Notes: a model not told the origin generated them from the letters alone. A stretch of 64,000 nucleotides of DNA from Anomaloglossus baeobatrachus (GCF_048569485.1 NC_134354.1:684541637-684605636); one strand, 5' to 3'; numbered from the stretch's first letter, positions 1 to 10,351 are shown. Made by a program: numbers and translations.

Positions 1-2
1 AT

Positions 3-2414
3 GGGTTCACCAAGATAGCAGCGCCCCTTCAAGATCTCCTGGTGGGCCAGCCGAAGCAGGCTAAGAAGCAGAGCCCTCCATTTGAATGGGGCAGCCAACT
101 GGAAACATCCTTTGTCCGGCTGAAAGGGGCTCTCACGGGAGAAGAAATTCTGGCCTACCCTGACTACAGCCAACCGTTTATACTGTACACAGACGCCAGC
201 AACGTGGGACTGGGAGCAGTTCTGTCCCAGGTACAGGGAGGCAGAGAGAGGGTAATAGCGTACGCCAGTAGGAAGCTTCGGCCCACGGAAAGGAATCCAG
301 AAAACTACAGTTCCTTCAAGCTGGAGTTCCTCGCTATTGTGTGGGCAGTGACTGAACGCTTCAAGCACTATCTGGCATCGGCCAAGTTTACCATCTTCAC
401 GGACAACAATCCGTTGACACACCTGGCAACAGCCAAGTTGGGTGCGATGGAACAGCGATGGATGGCCCGGCTGTCTAACTTTGACTTTACCATCAAGTAT
501 CGGGCTGGCAAGAAGAATAACAATGCTGATGCGCTGTCCAGAATGCCTCACTTACACGAGTCTGGAGAAGACCTGGATGAACTCGAAGAGATAGAGTTAC
601 CGGCTTTCCATCACCAGGGTGTTTCACAGTGTGAGCATGCTGTGGGAGTGAAGCGCTTAAACCAGCACGAGGTCTCGGTCAATCCATTACTCCACCATAA
701 TTGGGAAGAAACACAGAATGGTTACCCGGCCGTGCGATTGGTCAAAGAGAAGCTAGCGCAAGCTGAGACCCATCTTGGCCCAGACGCTCCAGAGGAAGCC
801 CAGCAGCTGTGGAAGGAGAGGGGACGACTGTTCACCTACCAGGGCAAGCTCTGCAAGAGATATGTCAACTATCGAACAAATGAACTTGTCTGGCAGATAG
901 TGGTTCCGCAGAGGGATGCTCCAATGGTCCTAGCAGCGTATCATGATAACGCCGGGCACTTCGGGTGGAAGAAGTTGGAGGCCTTACTCCGTGATCGGTT
1001 CTACTGGGTGCACATGAGAAAGATGATCGAGAAATGGTGCCGAGACTGTGGCCCGTGTAACTTGAGGCGGAAGGATGATGCCAGCCAAAGGTCTCCCCTA
1101 CAGCCAATTGTCACGAAGCAGCCCCTGGAGTTGGTGGCCCTGGACCACGTGAAGTTAACACCAAGCCGGTCAGGCTATGTGTACGCCCTCACCATTGTGG
1201 ACCATTACTCTCGTTTCCTGGTAGTAGTGCCTGTGAAGGACCAGACAGCCAGGACGGCAGCTAGAGCGTTCCAGGCATCCTTTTGTCGACCGCACGGCTA
1301 TCCGGAAAGGGTACTGACGGATCAGGGTCCTGCATTCGAGGCTGAAGTGTTCCAAGAGTTCTGTAACATGTACGGTTGTAAGAAAATTCGAACCACACCG
1401 TACCACCCCCAGACCAATGGACTGTGCGAGAAAATGAACCATGTGGTTATTGATATGCTGAAGACCCTACCGCTGGAAGAGAGGAACCAATGGCCAGAAA
1501 AGTTGCCAGATCTGGTAGACTTGTACAACCACATCCCAGTGAATTCGACCAACTGCAGCCCCGCTTACCTGATGCGAGCCAGACCAGGCAAGTTGCCTGT
1601 AGACTTTGAGATGGGGACTGTGTCGCCTGAGGCGGTTCAAGAAATAGAGGATTGGGATGCAGAACGGCAGCAGCGGTACCGTAAGGTCCAGGAGTGCGTG
1701 GAAAGGAGCCTGTCTCAAGCAAGAACGAGACAAGAACAGCATTACAATCAAACAGCCCCAGCAACTCCCTTAGCACCTGGAGAACAAGTCCTCAAGAAGA
1801 AGCGGAAGACGCATAAGTTGGATGATCAGTGGGAAAACGAGCCCTACACCATTATCCCCTCCAACTTTGACAATAGTAAGGTATGCCTCATAAGCAAAGA
1901 TGAAGGCAAGACCTGTCAAGCAATTTCCCGAGACCGCCTGAAAGCGTGCCCTGAACGGTGCCGAATCCAAAGAGAAATGGAAGGAGTACAAGGAAGTCCC
2001 CAAAGTCAAGAGAAAGAAGGGGAGATGATTCAAACCATCCTTGGGAAGTTCCCCAAAACTTGGACCCGAATCAACAATGCCATAGTGGTACCAGTTTTGG
2101 CGTTTCCGCAGTTGGTCGAGCCAGAAACAGAAAAGGTTCCGGATCCACCTAAAGAATCGTCCGCTCCAGCACGAGATGACACGCCAGCAGTGGAACAGGA
2201 GGATCAACCCCCTGTCAGTGGTGAACCTGTCATACCCTTGGCGACTCCTGGACCACAAAGGCAACCATCACGCTTACCTATTGGGGTTAGGCCCACCTGT
2301 AGTGCTGAGATAGAAGACGTACCACGTAGTCAGGGGCAAACACCAGAGCTACGTAGGTCCCAGCGCAGCACTCGGGGACAACCCCCTCTAAGGTATAGGG
2401 AGTCTACTGTATAA
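3..2414 (+). CDS. Ty3/Gypsy pol, C-terminal part (RT end, RNase H, integrase)
   Basis: An uninterrupted frame enters from the left edge of the window and runs about 800 codons. Numbering from base 42, the RNase H signature YTDASNVGLGAVLSQ lies near residue 49 and ADALSRMP near 163. The integrase H2C2 zinc finger (YHDNAGHFG, then CRDCGPC) lies near 299-339. The integrase core has D at LDHVKL (about 367), D at LTDQGPAF (about 426) and E at HPQTNGLCEK (about 463). A GPY/F-like segment and a proline-rich tail follow. The order RNase H then integrase is the normal Ty3/Gypsy order. The domain serves reverse transcription and integration of the element. Within the window the frame looks whole, so the copy is probably young. 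The upstream gag, protease and most of RT lie outside the window. Confidence 0.93.
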   Translation, partial: GFTKIAAPLQDLLVGQPKQAKKQSPPFEWGSQLETSFVRLKGALTGEEILAYPDYSQPFILYTDASNVGLGAVLSQVQGGRERVIAYASRKLRPTERNPENYSSFKLEFLAIVWAVTERFKHYLASAKFTIFTDNNPLTHLATAKLGAMEQRWMARLSNFDFTIKYRAGKKNNNADALSRMPHLHESGEDLDELEEIELPAFHHQGVSQCEHAVGVKRLNQHEVSVNPLLHHNWEETQNGYPAVRLVKEKLAQAETHLGPDAPEEAQQLWKERGRLFTYQGKLCKRYVNYRTNELVWQIVVPQRDAPMVLAAYHDNAGHFGWKKLEALLRDRFYWVHMRKMIEKWCRDCGPCNLRRKDDASQRSPLQPIVTKQPLELVALDHVKLTPSRSGYVYALTIVDHYSRFLVVVPVKDQTARTAARAFQASFCRPHGYPERVLTDQGPAFEAEVFQEFCNMYGCKKIRTTPYHPQTNGLCEKMNHVVIDMLKTLPLEERNQWPEKLPDLVDLYNHIPVNSTNCSPAYLMRARPGKLPVDFEMGTVSPEAVQEIEDWDAERQQRYRKVQECVERSLSQARTRQEQHYNQTAPATPLAPGEQVLKKKRKTHKLDDQWENEPYTIIPSNFDNSKVCLISKDEGKTCQAISRDRLKACPERCRIQREMEGVQGSPQSQEKEGEMIQTILGKFPKTWTRINNAIVVPVLAFPQLVEPETEKVPDPPKESSAPARDDTPAVEQEDQPPVSGEPVIPLATPGPQRQPSRLPIGVRPTCSAEIEDVPRSQGQTPELRRSQRSTRGQPPLRYRESTV

Positions 2415-2845
2415 AGTAAAGAGTACTTATTAGAGTGTAAATAGTTATGCAAAATGTCTGTCATGTTGTGCACAAAATGTTTTCTTTTTCTTTGATTGCG
2501 AAAATGGACAATTGGGCCACTGGACTATGGGTGGCCAACACCTAAATTGTTCATAGTTAGCACCAGTGTGCTCAAACACCCCTGAAGAAAAACCCGTCCG
2601 GCGTGCATAGAGTGGGGTCATCAATGCTCTGACGCACGCCCAGAGCCTACGTTGGGGGTTTGATCGCGGCGGGTCCCCCATGGAGCAGTGTAATGGACAC
2701 CCGGCAGGGAGCCACACTGGACTCTTATAGAAATGTTTAAGATTGTAACGTTAAAGAGAATGTGCCTCCCATATTGGGATGAAATGTATGACATGTTATG
2801 TTTTGTTTCTACAGTCCGGGAGTACTGAATTTAACTAAGGGGGAG
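2415..2845 (+). mobile_element. Gypsy 3' untranslated internal region and polypurine tract
   Basis: This stretch lies between the pol stop and the LTR. No frame of note is seen. It ends in the purine run at 2836-2845 directly before the LTR's TGTGG, as expected for the plus-strand primer of a Gypsy element. Confidence 0.8.
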
Positions 2846-3909
2846 TGTGGCGCCCTAGGACCTGGTCGCCACAACGGCATTGCCCTCCTGAGGGTTAATG
2901 CTGAGCCTGGAGGTAATGGGGAAATCTACTGGCCAGTAAGTTAACATCCACCGCAGTTTCTCCCTCAGGCCAGTAGGGGGAGCTCTGAACCTGAAGTTTC
3001 AGGGAGCTTCCTTAAGCCTGACCTGGGGGAGGAGTTAGTTAGTCTGTAGGGAGCAGCAGAAGTGAACAGACACAGAGTGAGCTGTCCTGTGAATCTGGGG
3101 CCTAGAGCTGGAGCAGTTTGGCCCAGAGAAGCAGGAGTAGCTGAGAGGCAGCAGAGAGACTCGGACATCGGAGTCTGTGGTTGCCAGGGTATAAAATCCG
3201 TCCCTGGTAGCCGAATCCGAAGGGCAGGGGAGCTGCAAGCCCCTGGCCCAGACACATCCAAGGTACAGCTGCAGCATCAGGGCCCGGTGTGGACCCCAGC
3301 GGAGAAGCACCAGGGAGTGGGCCTGCGCAGCCACCTACAGAGGGAAGGGACGTGCTATTGGTCCCAGCAGCGAAGAGGGCCATTGCTGGATTCAGAGAAG
3401 CAGGGTCCTATCATCACCAAGAAAGGTACAGGAGTAGGCCTCATACTCAGCTGGCCAGAAAGATCACCCCAAGTACTTCCAGGCCGACCGGATCCCCATC
3501 ACCACCTGTAACGGTCTCCCAGGACTGGACTGTTCCCAGAGTAAAAGAGGAAAAGGTAAAGAGACTGTTGTTTGTGCCTGGTTCTTTCCTCGCCTGTCGG
3601 CCCTGCACCGTGTTAGTCACACAGCACCATAGACTTTCACAAGCACCAACTGTGCCCCGGGCATTGCTCCACCTGTGGGGAGCAGTACCATCATAGCTGC
3701 CATAATATCATCCCGGAGGCCTCACACAGCAGCGGCGGCTTATTAGCCGCATACCACAGGTGGCGTCACGAACACAACCATTAACAAGCAAGCCACATAT
3801 TCTACTGACACCCACCAGGGCCACGGAGCCGGGCCCAGCCACCACTGACTACCACCGGACTAGTCCAGCCCGGCACCGGGTGTCCCATAGCCCTGGGTTG
3901 GGCGAGTCA
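2846..3909 (+). mobile_element. 3' LTR of the Gypsy element
   Basis: The 1,064-bp LTR begins TGTGGCGCCC just after the polypurine tract and ends GGGCGAGTCA. The sequence after it (from 3910) is the same as unit B from 14268, where no LTR is present, so the right boundary is fixed by an empty site. The last 100 bp recur in reverse at 63915-64000. The 5' LTR and left target repeat lie outside the window. Confidence 0.88.
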
Positions 3910-4084
3910 TCGACCCTGCTGTGCAATTCTGCGCCCGGCATACACACTGCTGAGGAGAGTGATGGTGAAGATGAACTGTACTGGAGAAGGGGAGAACAAT
4001 CGTGAAAGGGACACAGCTTTATGAGAGGTAGTGGAGTGAGTACTTTATTCAGAGTGGGCAGTGTGTGTTTGTGAGGGGAGGATA

Positions 4085-4405
4085 TTTTACAAAAGGGCAC
4101 TGTGGGGGGGGGAATATTTTGCAGAGGCAGTGTGGGAGGGGTATATTAATGAGACTGGTAGCTTGGGGGAATATTAAGGAGAGCGGCGTGGGGGGTATAT
4201 TAATGAGAGTGGCAGCGTGGGGTATATTAAGGAGAGTAGCACTGTGGGGGTATATTAAGTAGAGTGGCAGCATGGGGGTATATTAAGGACATTGGCAGTG
4301 TGGGTTTTTTAAGGAGAGTGGCAGCATGGGCGGTATATTAAGGAGAGTGGCAGCATGGGGGGTATATTAAGGAGAGTGGCAGCGTGGGGGGTATATTAAG
4401 GAGGT
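4085..4405 (+). repeat. Minisatellite, 27-29 bp unit (GAGAGTGGCAGCRTGGGG...)
   Basis: About eleven imperfect head-to-tail units built on GGAGAGTGGCAGCATGGGGG followed by TATATTAA. Short open frames across it are translations of the repeat and are not treated as genes. The same array sits at 14650-14935 and, longer, at 25735-26290. Confidence 0.9.
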
Positions 4406-4525
4406 GCAGCGTGGAACCAAAAACTGCTGCTGCGAGGAGGTGCAGCATGGAACCAAAAACTGCTGCCGCGAGGAGGTGCAGCATGCGATCCAAAAACTGC
4501 CGCTGCGAGGAGTGCAGCGTGCCTT
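4405..4525 (+). repeat. Minisatellite, about 36-bp unit (GAGGAGGTGCAGC...)
   Basis: Three to four units of GAGGAGGTGCAGCATGGAAC followed by CAAAAACTGCTGC. Unit B has one unit fewer (14935-15020), so the array has changed length since duplication. Confidence 0.85.
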
Positions 4526-4559
4526 TTAGAGATCATTTCATCTTCAACTTGTTTAACTG

Positions 4560-4606
4560 TTCTCAATAGTAATTTTGACCAGGGGTGTCCAAACTTTTAT
4601 ATGCCA
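4560..4606 (+). mobile_element. Tc1-like terminal remnant
   Basis: The stretch ending GGGGTGTCCAAACTTTTATA and then GCCACTGTATA resembles the right inverted terminal repeat of Tc1-like elements. It directly abuts the 35-bp minisatellite. No transposase remains. Confidence 0.5.
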
Positions 4607-5100
4607 CTGTATATTCTTATGCATAGGGGCAGTAATATAGTAGTTATATTCTTGTGCATAGGGGCAGTAATATAGTAGTTATATTCTTGTACATAGGAGC
4701 AGTATTAAAGCAGTTATATGCTTGTACATAGGGGCAGTGGTTATATTCTTGTGCATAGGGGCAGTAATATAGTAGTTATATTCTTGCGCATAGGGGCAGT
4801 AATATAGTAGTTATATTCTTGTACATAGGAGCAGTATTAAAGCAGTTATATGCTTGTACATAGGGGCAGTATTATAGTGGTTATATTCTTGTGCATAGGG
4901 GCAGTATTATAGTTGTTATATTTTTGTGCATAGGGGCACTAATATAGTAGTTATATTCTTGTACATAGCAGTATTATAGCAGTTATATGCTTGTACATAG
5001 GGGCAGTATTATAGTGGTTATATTCTTGTACATAGAGGCAGTATTATAGAAGATATATGCTTGTACATAGGGGCAGTATATTTGTATATGGGGAGCAGTA
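4606..5100 (+). repeat. Minisatellite, about 35-bp unit (CTTGTACATAGGGGCAG...)
   Basis: About thirteen units of TTATATTCTTGTRCATAGGG plus GCAGTATTATAGTGG. In unit B the array is shorter and is split by a Tc1 insertion (15317-16968). Confidence 0.9.
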
Positions 5101-5219
5101 TTATTTTAATTATTGTCTTGCGCACTTATGCAGTAAAATAGAAGTATTTTGACTGTCCCTATGACGGCAGCCATAATGTCACTATAATAGTGCCAGTGAC
5201 CCCCTCCTCCCCCTGGAAC

Positions 5220-5512
5220 CTCGCTCGCTGAGTAAATAATGGATCTCGCTGAGTAAATAATGGAGCCTCGCTAAGTAAATAATGGAGCCTCAGTCGCTGA
5301 GTAAATAATGGAGCCTCAGTCGCTGAGTAAATAATGGAGCCTCACTAAGTAAATAATGGAGCTCGCTGAGTAAATAATGGAGCCTCACTAAGTAAATAAT
5401 GGAGCTCGCTGAGTAAATAATGGAGCCTCGCTAAGTAAATAATGGAGCCTCGCTAAGTAAATAATGGAGCCTCGCTAAGTAAATAATGGAGCCTCGCTCG
5501 CTGACTAAATAA
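5220..5512 (+). repeat. Satellite, 22-24 bp unit (CTCGCTAAGTAAATAATGGAGC)
   Basis: About thirteen units of GCTAAGTAAATAATGGAGCC with variants (CAGTCGCTGAG, CTCACTAAG). It lies immediately upstream of the protamine-like locus. The matching array in unit B is at 17205-17512. Confidence 0.9.
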
Positions 5513-5546
5513 AGGGGCCACACCCACTTGCTATGTCATCATATTA

Positions 5547-5601
5547 TGAGGTCACAGTAGTCAGAGACTATAAAAAGCCATGCGGCTATCATTTATCCTC
5601 A
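5547..5601 (+). promoter_or_regulatory. Core promoter of protamine-like locus, unit A
   Basis: A CRE-like TGAGGTCA lies at 5547-5554 and TATAAAA at 5569-5575. An initiator-like CCTCATAC lies 26-32 bp downstream, with the A at 5601. CRE-type elements plus a TATA box are known for vertebrate protamine genes. The spacing is what an RNA polymerase II start would need; no transcript data were available. Confidence 0.5.
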
Positions 5602-5619
5602 TACTCCTGGACCGGACCG

Positions 5620-5801
5620 CTGAATGAACACAGTGGACGTCAGCGGCGACGCAGAGCCAGGAGGACCCCCATAAAGTGCCACCCCGGCCGTAGGACAGGT
5701 AAATATCTATATACTCACTTGCCTGTGGACAGAATGTGTAGTAATGATGGCTTCTTCTTGTCTCAGTTCACAGACGCAGAAGGCGCCATCACAGACGGTG
5801 A
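5620..5801 (+). CDS. Protamine-like arginine-rich gene candidate, unit A (one intron)
   Basis: Exon 1 (about 5601-5698) codes GRQRRRRARRTPIKCHPGRR. A CAG|GTAAAT donor opens a 68-bp intron (5699-5766) ending TTGTCTCAG. Exon 2 continues in phase with TVHRRRRRHHRR and then TGA at 5799-5801. Read from the in-frame CTG at 5620, about 16 of 37 residues are arginine, with histidine, lysine and one cysteine. Small arginine-rich proteins that replace histones in sperm chromatin, coded with one short intron, are protamines. Without splicing, the frame loses the basic run, so the intron is what supports the call. There is no in-frame AUG between the TATA box and the arginine run. The only in-frame ATG (5533) lies upstream of the TATA box. 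The locus could therefore be a pseudogene, use a non-AUG start, or use an upstream exon. The function is inferred from composition and gene structure only. Confidence 0.4.
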
Positions 5802-6011
5802 AGAGGTCTCCACACAGTGACGCCGCGTCTCAGGACTTCAGCAAACCCTGGGTGAATCCAAAAGACTTCTGAAGACTCCACCAAAACCAAAGTGAATCCA
5901 AAATATCGCTTGAAGGCTTTACAAAACCCGTGCTGAGTCCAAAATGCTTACTGAAGGCTTCACCAAACCCAAAAGTCCAAAAGACACTGGATGCCGCTGG
6001 AGATATCTGTT

Positions 6012-6060
6012 AATAAACCTAAGGCGCAAAAACTCTTCTGTTCTGGTTGTTTTCTTTTTT
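6012..6060 (+). terminator. Poly(A) signal and GT-rich downstream element, unit A
   Basis: AATAAA at 6012-6017 is followed about 25-40 bp later by TCTGTTCTGGTTGTTTTC, a GT/T-rich downstream element. The 3' UTR from 5802 contains repeated AAACCCAAAAGTCCAAAA-like segments. The predicted spliced transcript is about 370 nt. Confidence 0.5.
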
Positions 6061-6097
6061 TAGTAAAACGCCTCAATCTTTTTGTGCTTTATCTAAG

Positions 6098-6345
6098 CTG
6101 GGGTCTTAAAGGGGGCCAGGGTTCTTCTTGTACACATGTGGGGTCTTAAAGGGGGGTTCTTCTTGCAGGCATGTGGGATCTTAAAGGGTTCCAGGGTTCT
6201 TCTTGCAGGCATGTGGGATCTTAAAGGGGGGCCGGGGTTCTTCTTGCAGGCATGTGGGATCTTAAAGGGTTCCAGGGTTCTTCTTGCAGGCATGTGGGAT
6301 CTTAAAGGGGGGCCGGGGTTCTTCTTGCAGGCATGTGTTCCTGCA
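6098..6345 (+). repeat. Minisatellite, about 41-bp unit (GGCATGTGGGATCTTAAAGG...)
   Basis: Six units of GGCATGTGGGATCTTAAAGG plus GGTTCTTCTTGCA, alternating GGGGCCGGGG and GTTCCAGGG forms. Unit B has only four units (18090-18255). Open frames on both strands are translated repeat. Confidence 0.9.
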
Positions 6346-6477
6346 TAGAGACCACACTCATCAGCTGCAGGACACCACACATAAGAGGATATGGCCAGCA
6401 TCAGGCTCTTATCGGTCCAGGGTCTATAATCAGCTCATATCTGTAAATACAAAGTGACAAATATTAAGACCCCATTG

Positions 6478-7590
6478 TTAAACTTTTTATTAAAAAAAAA
6501 AAAATCACAAAGTTGGATGGAAATATATGATTAGTGATGGGTTGGACCACAAACAACCGGAATCAGTGCATCCAACAGGGTTTGAAAAAAACCCCACAAA
6601 TAATTAAAGAAGTAAGAATTATAATAAAAACATCACATACAAAAATAAGTGAATCCAACCAGGTTTAAAAAAAAAAAAAAAAACCCAAGAAACAAAATAC
6701 AATTAAAGAGAATAAACAGAAAATAAATATGTAAAGCGCTGTGGAATTAATAGCGCTATATAAGTGAATAAAATTATTATTATTATTATAAATCAAAAAC
6801 CTCACATGCACAAATATGTGATCAGTGAATGCAACCTGGGTTTAAAGAAAAGAAAACAAACCTAAAAAAACAAAATACAAACAAAGAAAATAAACAGAAT
6901 ATTAAAAAATAATAAAATAAAAACCACCTGAATGCAACTGGGTTTAAAAAAAAAACAAACAAAAAAACACCACAATCGAAGAAAATAAACAAAATTAAAA
7001 AAAAAATAAAAACCTCACTCACATGCACAAATATCCGGGATGAGTGGATCCAACTGGGTTTAAAAAAACAACAAAAAAAACAAATAGAAAATTAAAAATA
7101 AAAAAACAGAGACCTCACATGCACAAATATCCAAGATCAGTGGATTCAACCGGGTTTAAAGAAAAAAAAAAAACAACCTTATAAACAAAATACATTCCCA
7201 GAAAATAAACAGAAAATTTAAAAAAATAATAAAATCATCACATGCAAAAATACCTGGGATCAGTGAATGCAACTGGGTTTAAAAAAAAACAAACAAAAAA
7301 AACAAAATACAATCAAAGAGAATAGAAAATTATAATAAAATAAATAAAAACATCACATGCAAAAATACCCGGGGTCAGTGAATCCAACCAGGTTTAAAAA
7401 AAAAACCAAAAAAACAAAACCCCAAAAAACAAATAAAATGCAATAAAAATAAATAAACCGAAAATTAAAAAAAAATCTCACATCCACAAATATCCAGGAA
7501 CAGTAAATCTAACCGGATTTAAAGAAAAAAAACAAAACCAAAAACATAATACAATCAAAGAAAATAAAATGAAAACCTCACATTTTTTTC
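6478..7590 (+). repeat. A-rich satellite, about 90-130 bp units
   Basis: Roughly ten degenerate units share CACATGCACAAATATCYGGG, then ATCAGTGAATSCAAC, then GGGTTTAAA and an A-rich spacer with ACAAAATACAATCAAAG. No coding potential was seen. The array is closely matched in unit B (18405-19510), with many one-base changes in the A runs. Confidence 0.85.
6728..6790 (+). mobile_element. L2-type LINE/SINE tail fragment inside the satellite
   Basis: GTAAAGCGCTGTGGAATTAA followed by TAGCGCTATATAA and an (ATT)n tail is the familiar 3' end of L2-type LINEs and the SINEs that use them. It interrupts one satellite unit in both A and B. Confidence 0.6.
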
Positions 7591-8168
7591 TACTTCATAC
7601 AAACATTTAAAATATTATAGAAAAACGATGGAGGAAAAAAAAGTGAATTAGACTTTTTTTTTTTTCTTCCCAAAAAAGGGTTGAAGTGTACACTTCCTTG
7701 TGTGATATATGTCTCATTGTAGATAATGGCAGCTGTTGTATGGGCCTGGATTATTATAATTACATGTGAAAAATCATGATAATTGTGGTGTGTGTTAGCA
7801 TAAATTACTGCACAAGGAGTGGCTGTTCCTGTAATTGCGGTCATATGGGCAGTCACCCAGCTTTCCGGGGTCAGATAACATGTCAGGATGCAATCTGGAG
7901 CTCCTTTCTCAGATGTTGGATAGGATCCATCAGATCTGTTCTGTGTTAAGTAGTGTGACGAGCCCCGTGCGTTTAAAGGACGTCTCGCCAGCAGTCACCT
8001 GGAGGAACGCAGTATTGATTAAGTAATTTCTTATTCTATAAATGCCACAGAGAAAAGAGAAGAAGGCAGCACACTGCTATTATTACTTCGGGCGCTGTGC
8101 ACAATGCATCTGCTCACACTGGATAAAATATATAAATAATTTTTTTCTTTATAATTTTCTATTTTCTT

Positions 8169-8201
<33 letters not shown>

Positions 8202-8234
8202 CTTGGGGACGAGCTACGTTTAAGCAAGGGGGAA
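7591..8234. other. No gene seen; (TA)n and Gypsy internal remnant
   Basis: Apparently single-copy sequence within the unit, then a (TA)n run at about 8172-8201. The 33 bp before the LTR (GAGCTACGTTTAAGCAAGGG and GGAA) are the polypurine tract of a Gypsy element whose remaining internal part is gone. Confidence 0.6.
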
Positions 8235-9419
8235 TGTGACGCCCCTGGACTAGTCAGGGCGTCACAGGCTACTGCACGCTCTTTCTCTCTTAGTGCAGGA
8301 CTCAACCCTCCATGGTTCTGCGTTCCCAACCTATGGTACTGCCTCTATCAGCATTCAAATCCCAACCACACCTCACACCATACCCTGCCAGACACCCCAG
8401 TGGGCTGCTAAGCTGGAATAGGGCCGTCCATCTAGGTGTCAGGTAGACTGGTGGGAGGCAGTAGAGGAGAGGAGTCGGCTCCAGGGGAGTGAAGGGAGAG
8501 GAAGCAGGAGTTGAGTGTAGCCCTCGAATGGTGAGGAGCTAGGGGAGAGTGTGGCTCCCGGGGAGTTACAGGTTAGGTCGCAGACGGTGGTCTGGGACCG
8601 GAGGAGTTGGAGACCCGGTCACAGGGTATTGAGGCTGGGTGCCTGGACCCGGTCTTGGAGGACGGGAGGCATATGAGTCTAATAACCGGTCTGGGACCAA
8701 AAGCATGTCGGGGTACTGGACCCTAGGTCGGGGAGTAACTTCAAGCAAACCCGGCAATTAACCTGCGGAGGATAATGACTTTATGGACTGTCCCCAAGAA
8801 GCGCAGAGATCAGGGGCACGAGCGCAACGAGGGAGATAGGGCTTTCCAACCCAAGCAGCCCACTGAAATCCCAAGCGTGAGCCCTTGAGAGCACAGCTCC
8901 ACTACAAACAGTAGGGAGCGGGGCCCGGACAGCTTTATGCCAACGGGCCACCAGAACACTTCAAATTTGTGCATGGAGGCAGGCTCCAGACCACCCGGCA
9001 GTACTATAGGGGATTGATACCCGGACGGGCTCCCCCAAGAGGGCAACGGCACCCAGAGACTTGGTTCACCTTCTTGTCAGAGTCTGCTTTGTGGCCGCAT
9101 CATCACCAACACTGCCTGAGTGAGTACATGGTCCTCCCCTGCTTCCAATCCGCACCCCGCTCCCCAACACCACCATCCAGAGTCCCGGGGTCTCCCCTAC
9201 CCGTGGAGGGAAACGTCATCTGGCTGCCCCCACTCCATCTCCCCCGGGTACTCCCATCAACAGCGGCGGTACTCCCCTTACCGCATACCATGAGTGGCAT
9301 CACAAACTCTTATCCCCTATAAATACCCCCTTTGAGTGGCCCAAGTCCCCGGGTCTGGAGACCCTCGAGCCACAGCAGACCCTGGATCTGAGTGGTTCGA
9401 CCGCTGCAGGGGCGGCACA
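8235..9419 (+). mobile_element. Gypsy-family 3' LTR, unit A
   Basis: A 1,185-bp LTR starts TGTGACGCCCCTGG after a polypurine tract and ends GGGGCGGCACA. It is related to the LTRs at 10468-12748. On its right it abuts internal Tc1 sequence, so flanking DNA has been lost or rearranged. Copy B: 20342-21524. Confidence 0.75.
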
Positions 9420-10351
9420 ATGCCTCACAGATCCTCAACTGGCAGCTTCATAAAATAATACCCGCAAAACGCCAGTGTCAATGTCTACAGTGAAGAGGCG
9501 ACTCCGGGATGCTGGCCTTCAGTGCAGAATGGCAAAGAAAAAGCCATATCTGAAACTGGCTAATAAAAGGAAAAGATTAATATGGGCAAAAGAACACAGA
9601 CATTGGTCAGAGGAAGATTGGAAAAAAGGGTTATGGACAGACAAATTGAAGTTTGACGTGTTTGGATCACATAGAAGAACATTTATGAGATACAGAACAA
9701 CTGAAAAGATGCTGGAAGAGTGCCTGACGCCATCTGTCAAGCATGGTGGAGGTAATGTGATGGTCTGGAGTTGCTTTGGTGCTGGTAAAGTTGGAGATTT
9801 GTACAAGGTAAAATGTATTTTGAATAAGCAAGGCTATCACTCCGTTTTGCAACGCCATACCATACCCTGTGGACAGCGCTTGATTGGAGCCAATTTCATT
9901 CTACAACAGGACAGTGACCCAAAGCACACCTCCAAATTATGCATGAACTATTTAGTGAAGAAGCCGGCAGCTGGTATTCTATCTGTAATGGAGTGGCCAG
10001 CCCAGTCACTAGATCTCAACCCTATTGAGCTGTTGTGGGAGCAGATTGATCATATCGTGCGCAAAAAGTGCCCATCAAGCCAATCCAACTTGTGGGATAT
10101 CTCCAGATTACCTCATAAAATTAGCAGCTAGAATGCCAAAGATCTGCAAAGCTGTAATTGCTGCAAAGGGATCATTCTTTGACGAAAGCAAAGTTTGAAG
10201 GAGAAAATTATTATTTCAAGTAAAAATCATTATTTCTAACCTCGTCAATGTCTGGACTATGTTTTCTATTCATTATGCAATTTGATAGAAATAAGTATGA
10301 TTTTTCATGGAAAAGACAAAATTGTCTGGGTGACCCCAAACTTTTGAACTG
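9420..10351 (+). mobile_element. Tc1-like transposon, 5'-truncated, unit A
   Basis: Begins inside the transposase gene (GCCTCACAGATCCTCAACTG) and runs to the right terminus GACCCCAAACTTTTGAACTG followed by TA at 10352-10353. The left terminal repeat and the N-terminal DNA-binding coding part are missing because the Gypsy LTR ends exactly where the Tc1 begins. Confidence 0.85.
9475..10131 (+). pseudogene. Tc1 transposase, C-terminal fragment, unit A
   Basis: 218 codons cover the end of the second helix-turn-helix (STVKRRLRDAGLQ) and the catalytic domain. The first D is in LWTDKLKFDVFG, the second in QQDSDPKHTSK and the E in LDLNPIELLWEQI, i.e. DD34E. The N-terminal half is absent. After NLWDI the frame shifts away from the usual C-terminus; the expected residues reappear in another frame (AKDLQS). 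Full Tc1 transposases are about 340 residues. Not functional. Confidence 0.88.

Noticed and set aside
3062-3696. Frames of 149 and 135 codons after the Gypsy pol
   Set aside because: They fall inside the 3' LTR of the Gypsy element.
4600-5100. CRISPR-like array of about 35-bp repeats
   Set aside because: Units are contiguous with no unique spacers, in a eukaryotic setting; a minisatellite.
5579-5626. Short frame MRLSFILILLDRTAE as a signal peptide
   Set aside because: Its ATG is only a few bases after the TATA box, before any likely transcription start, and it stops after 15 codons.
6822-7028. Phe-rich apparently membrane-spanning frame, minus strand
   Set aside because: Translation of the A-rich satellite on the opposite strand.
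8810-9322. Frames of 80-117 codons on both strands
   Set aside because: They lie wholly within a Gypsy LTR and recur in unit B; LTR sequence, no domain.
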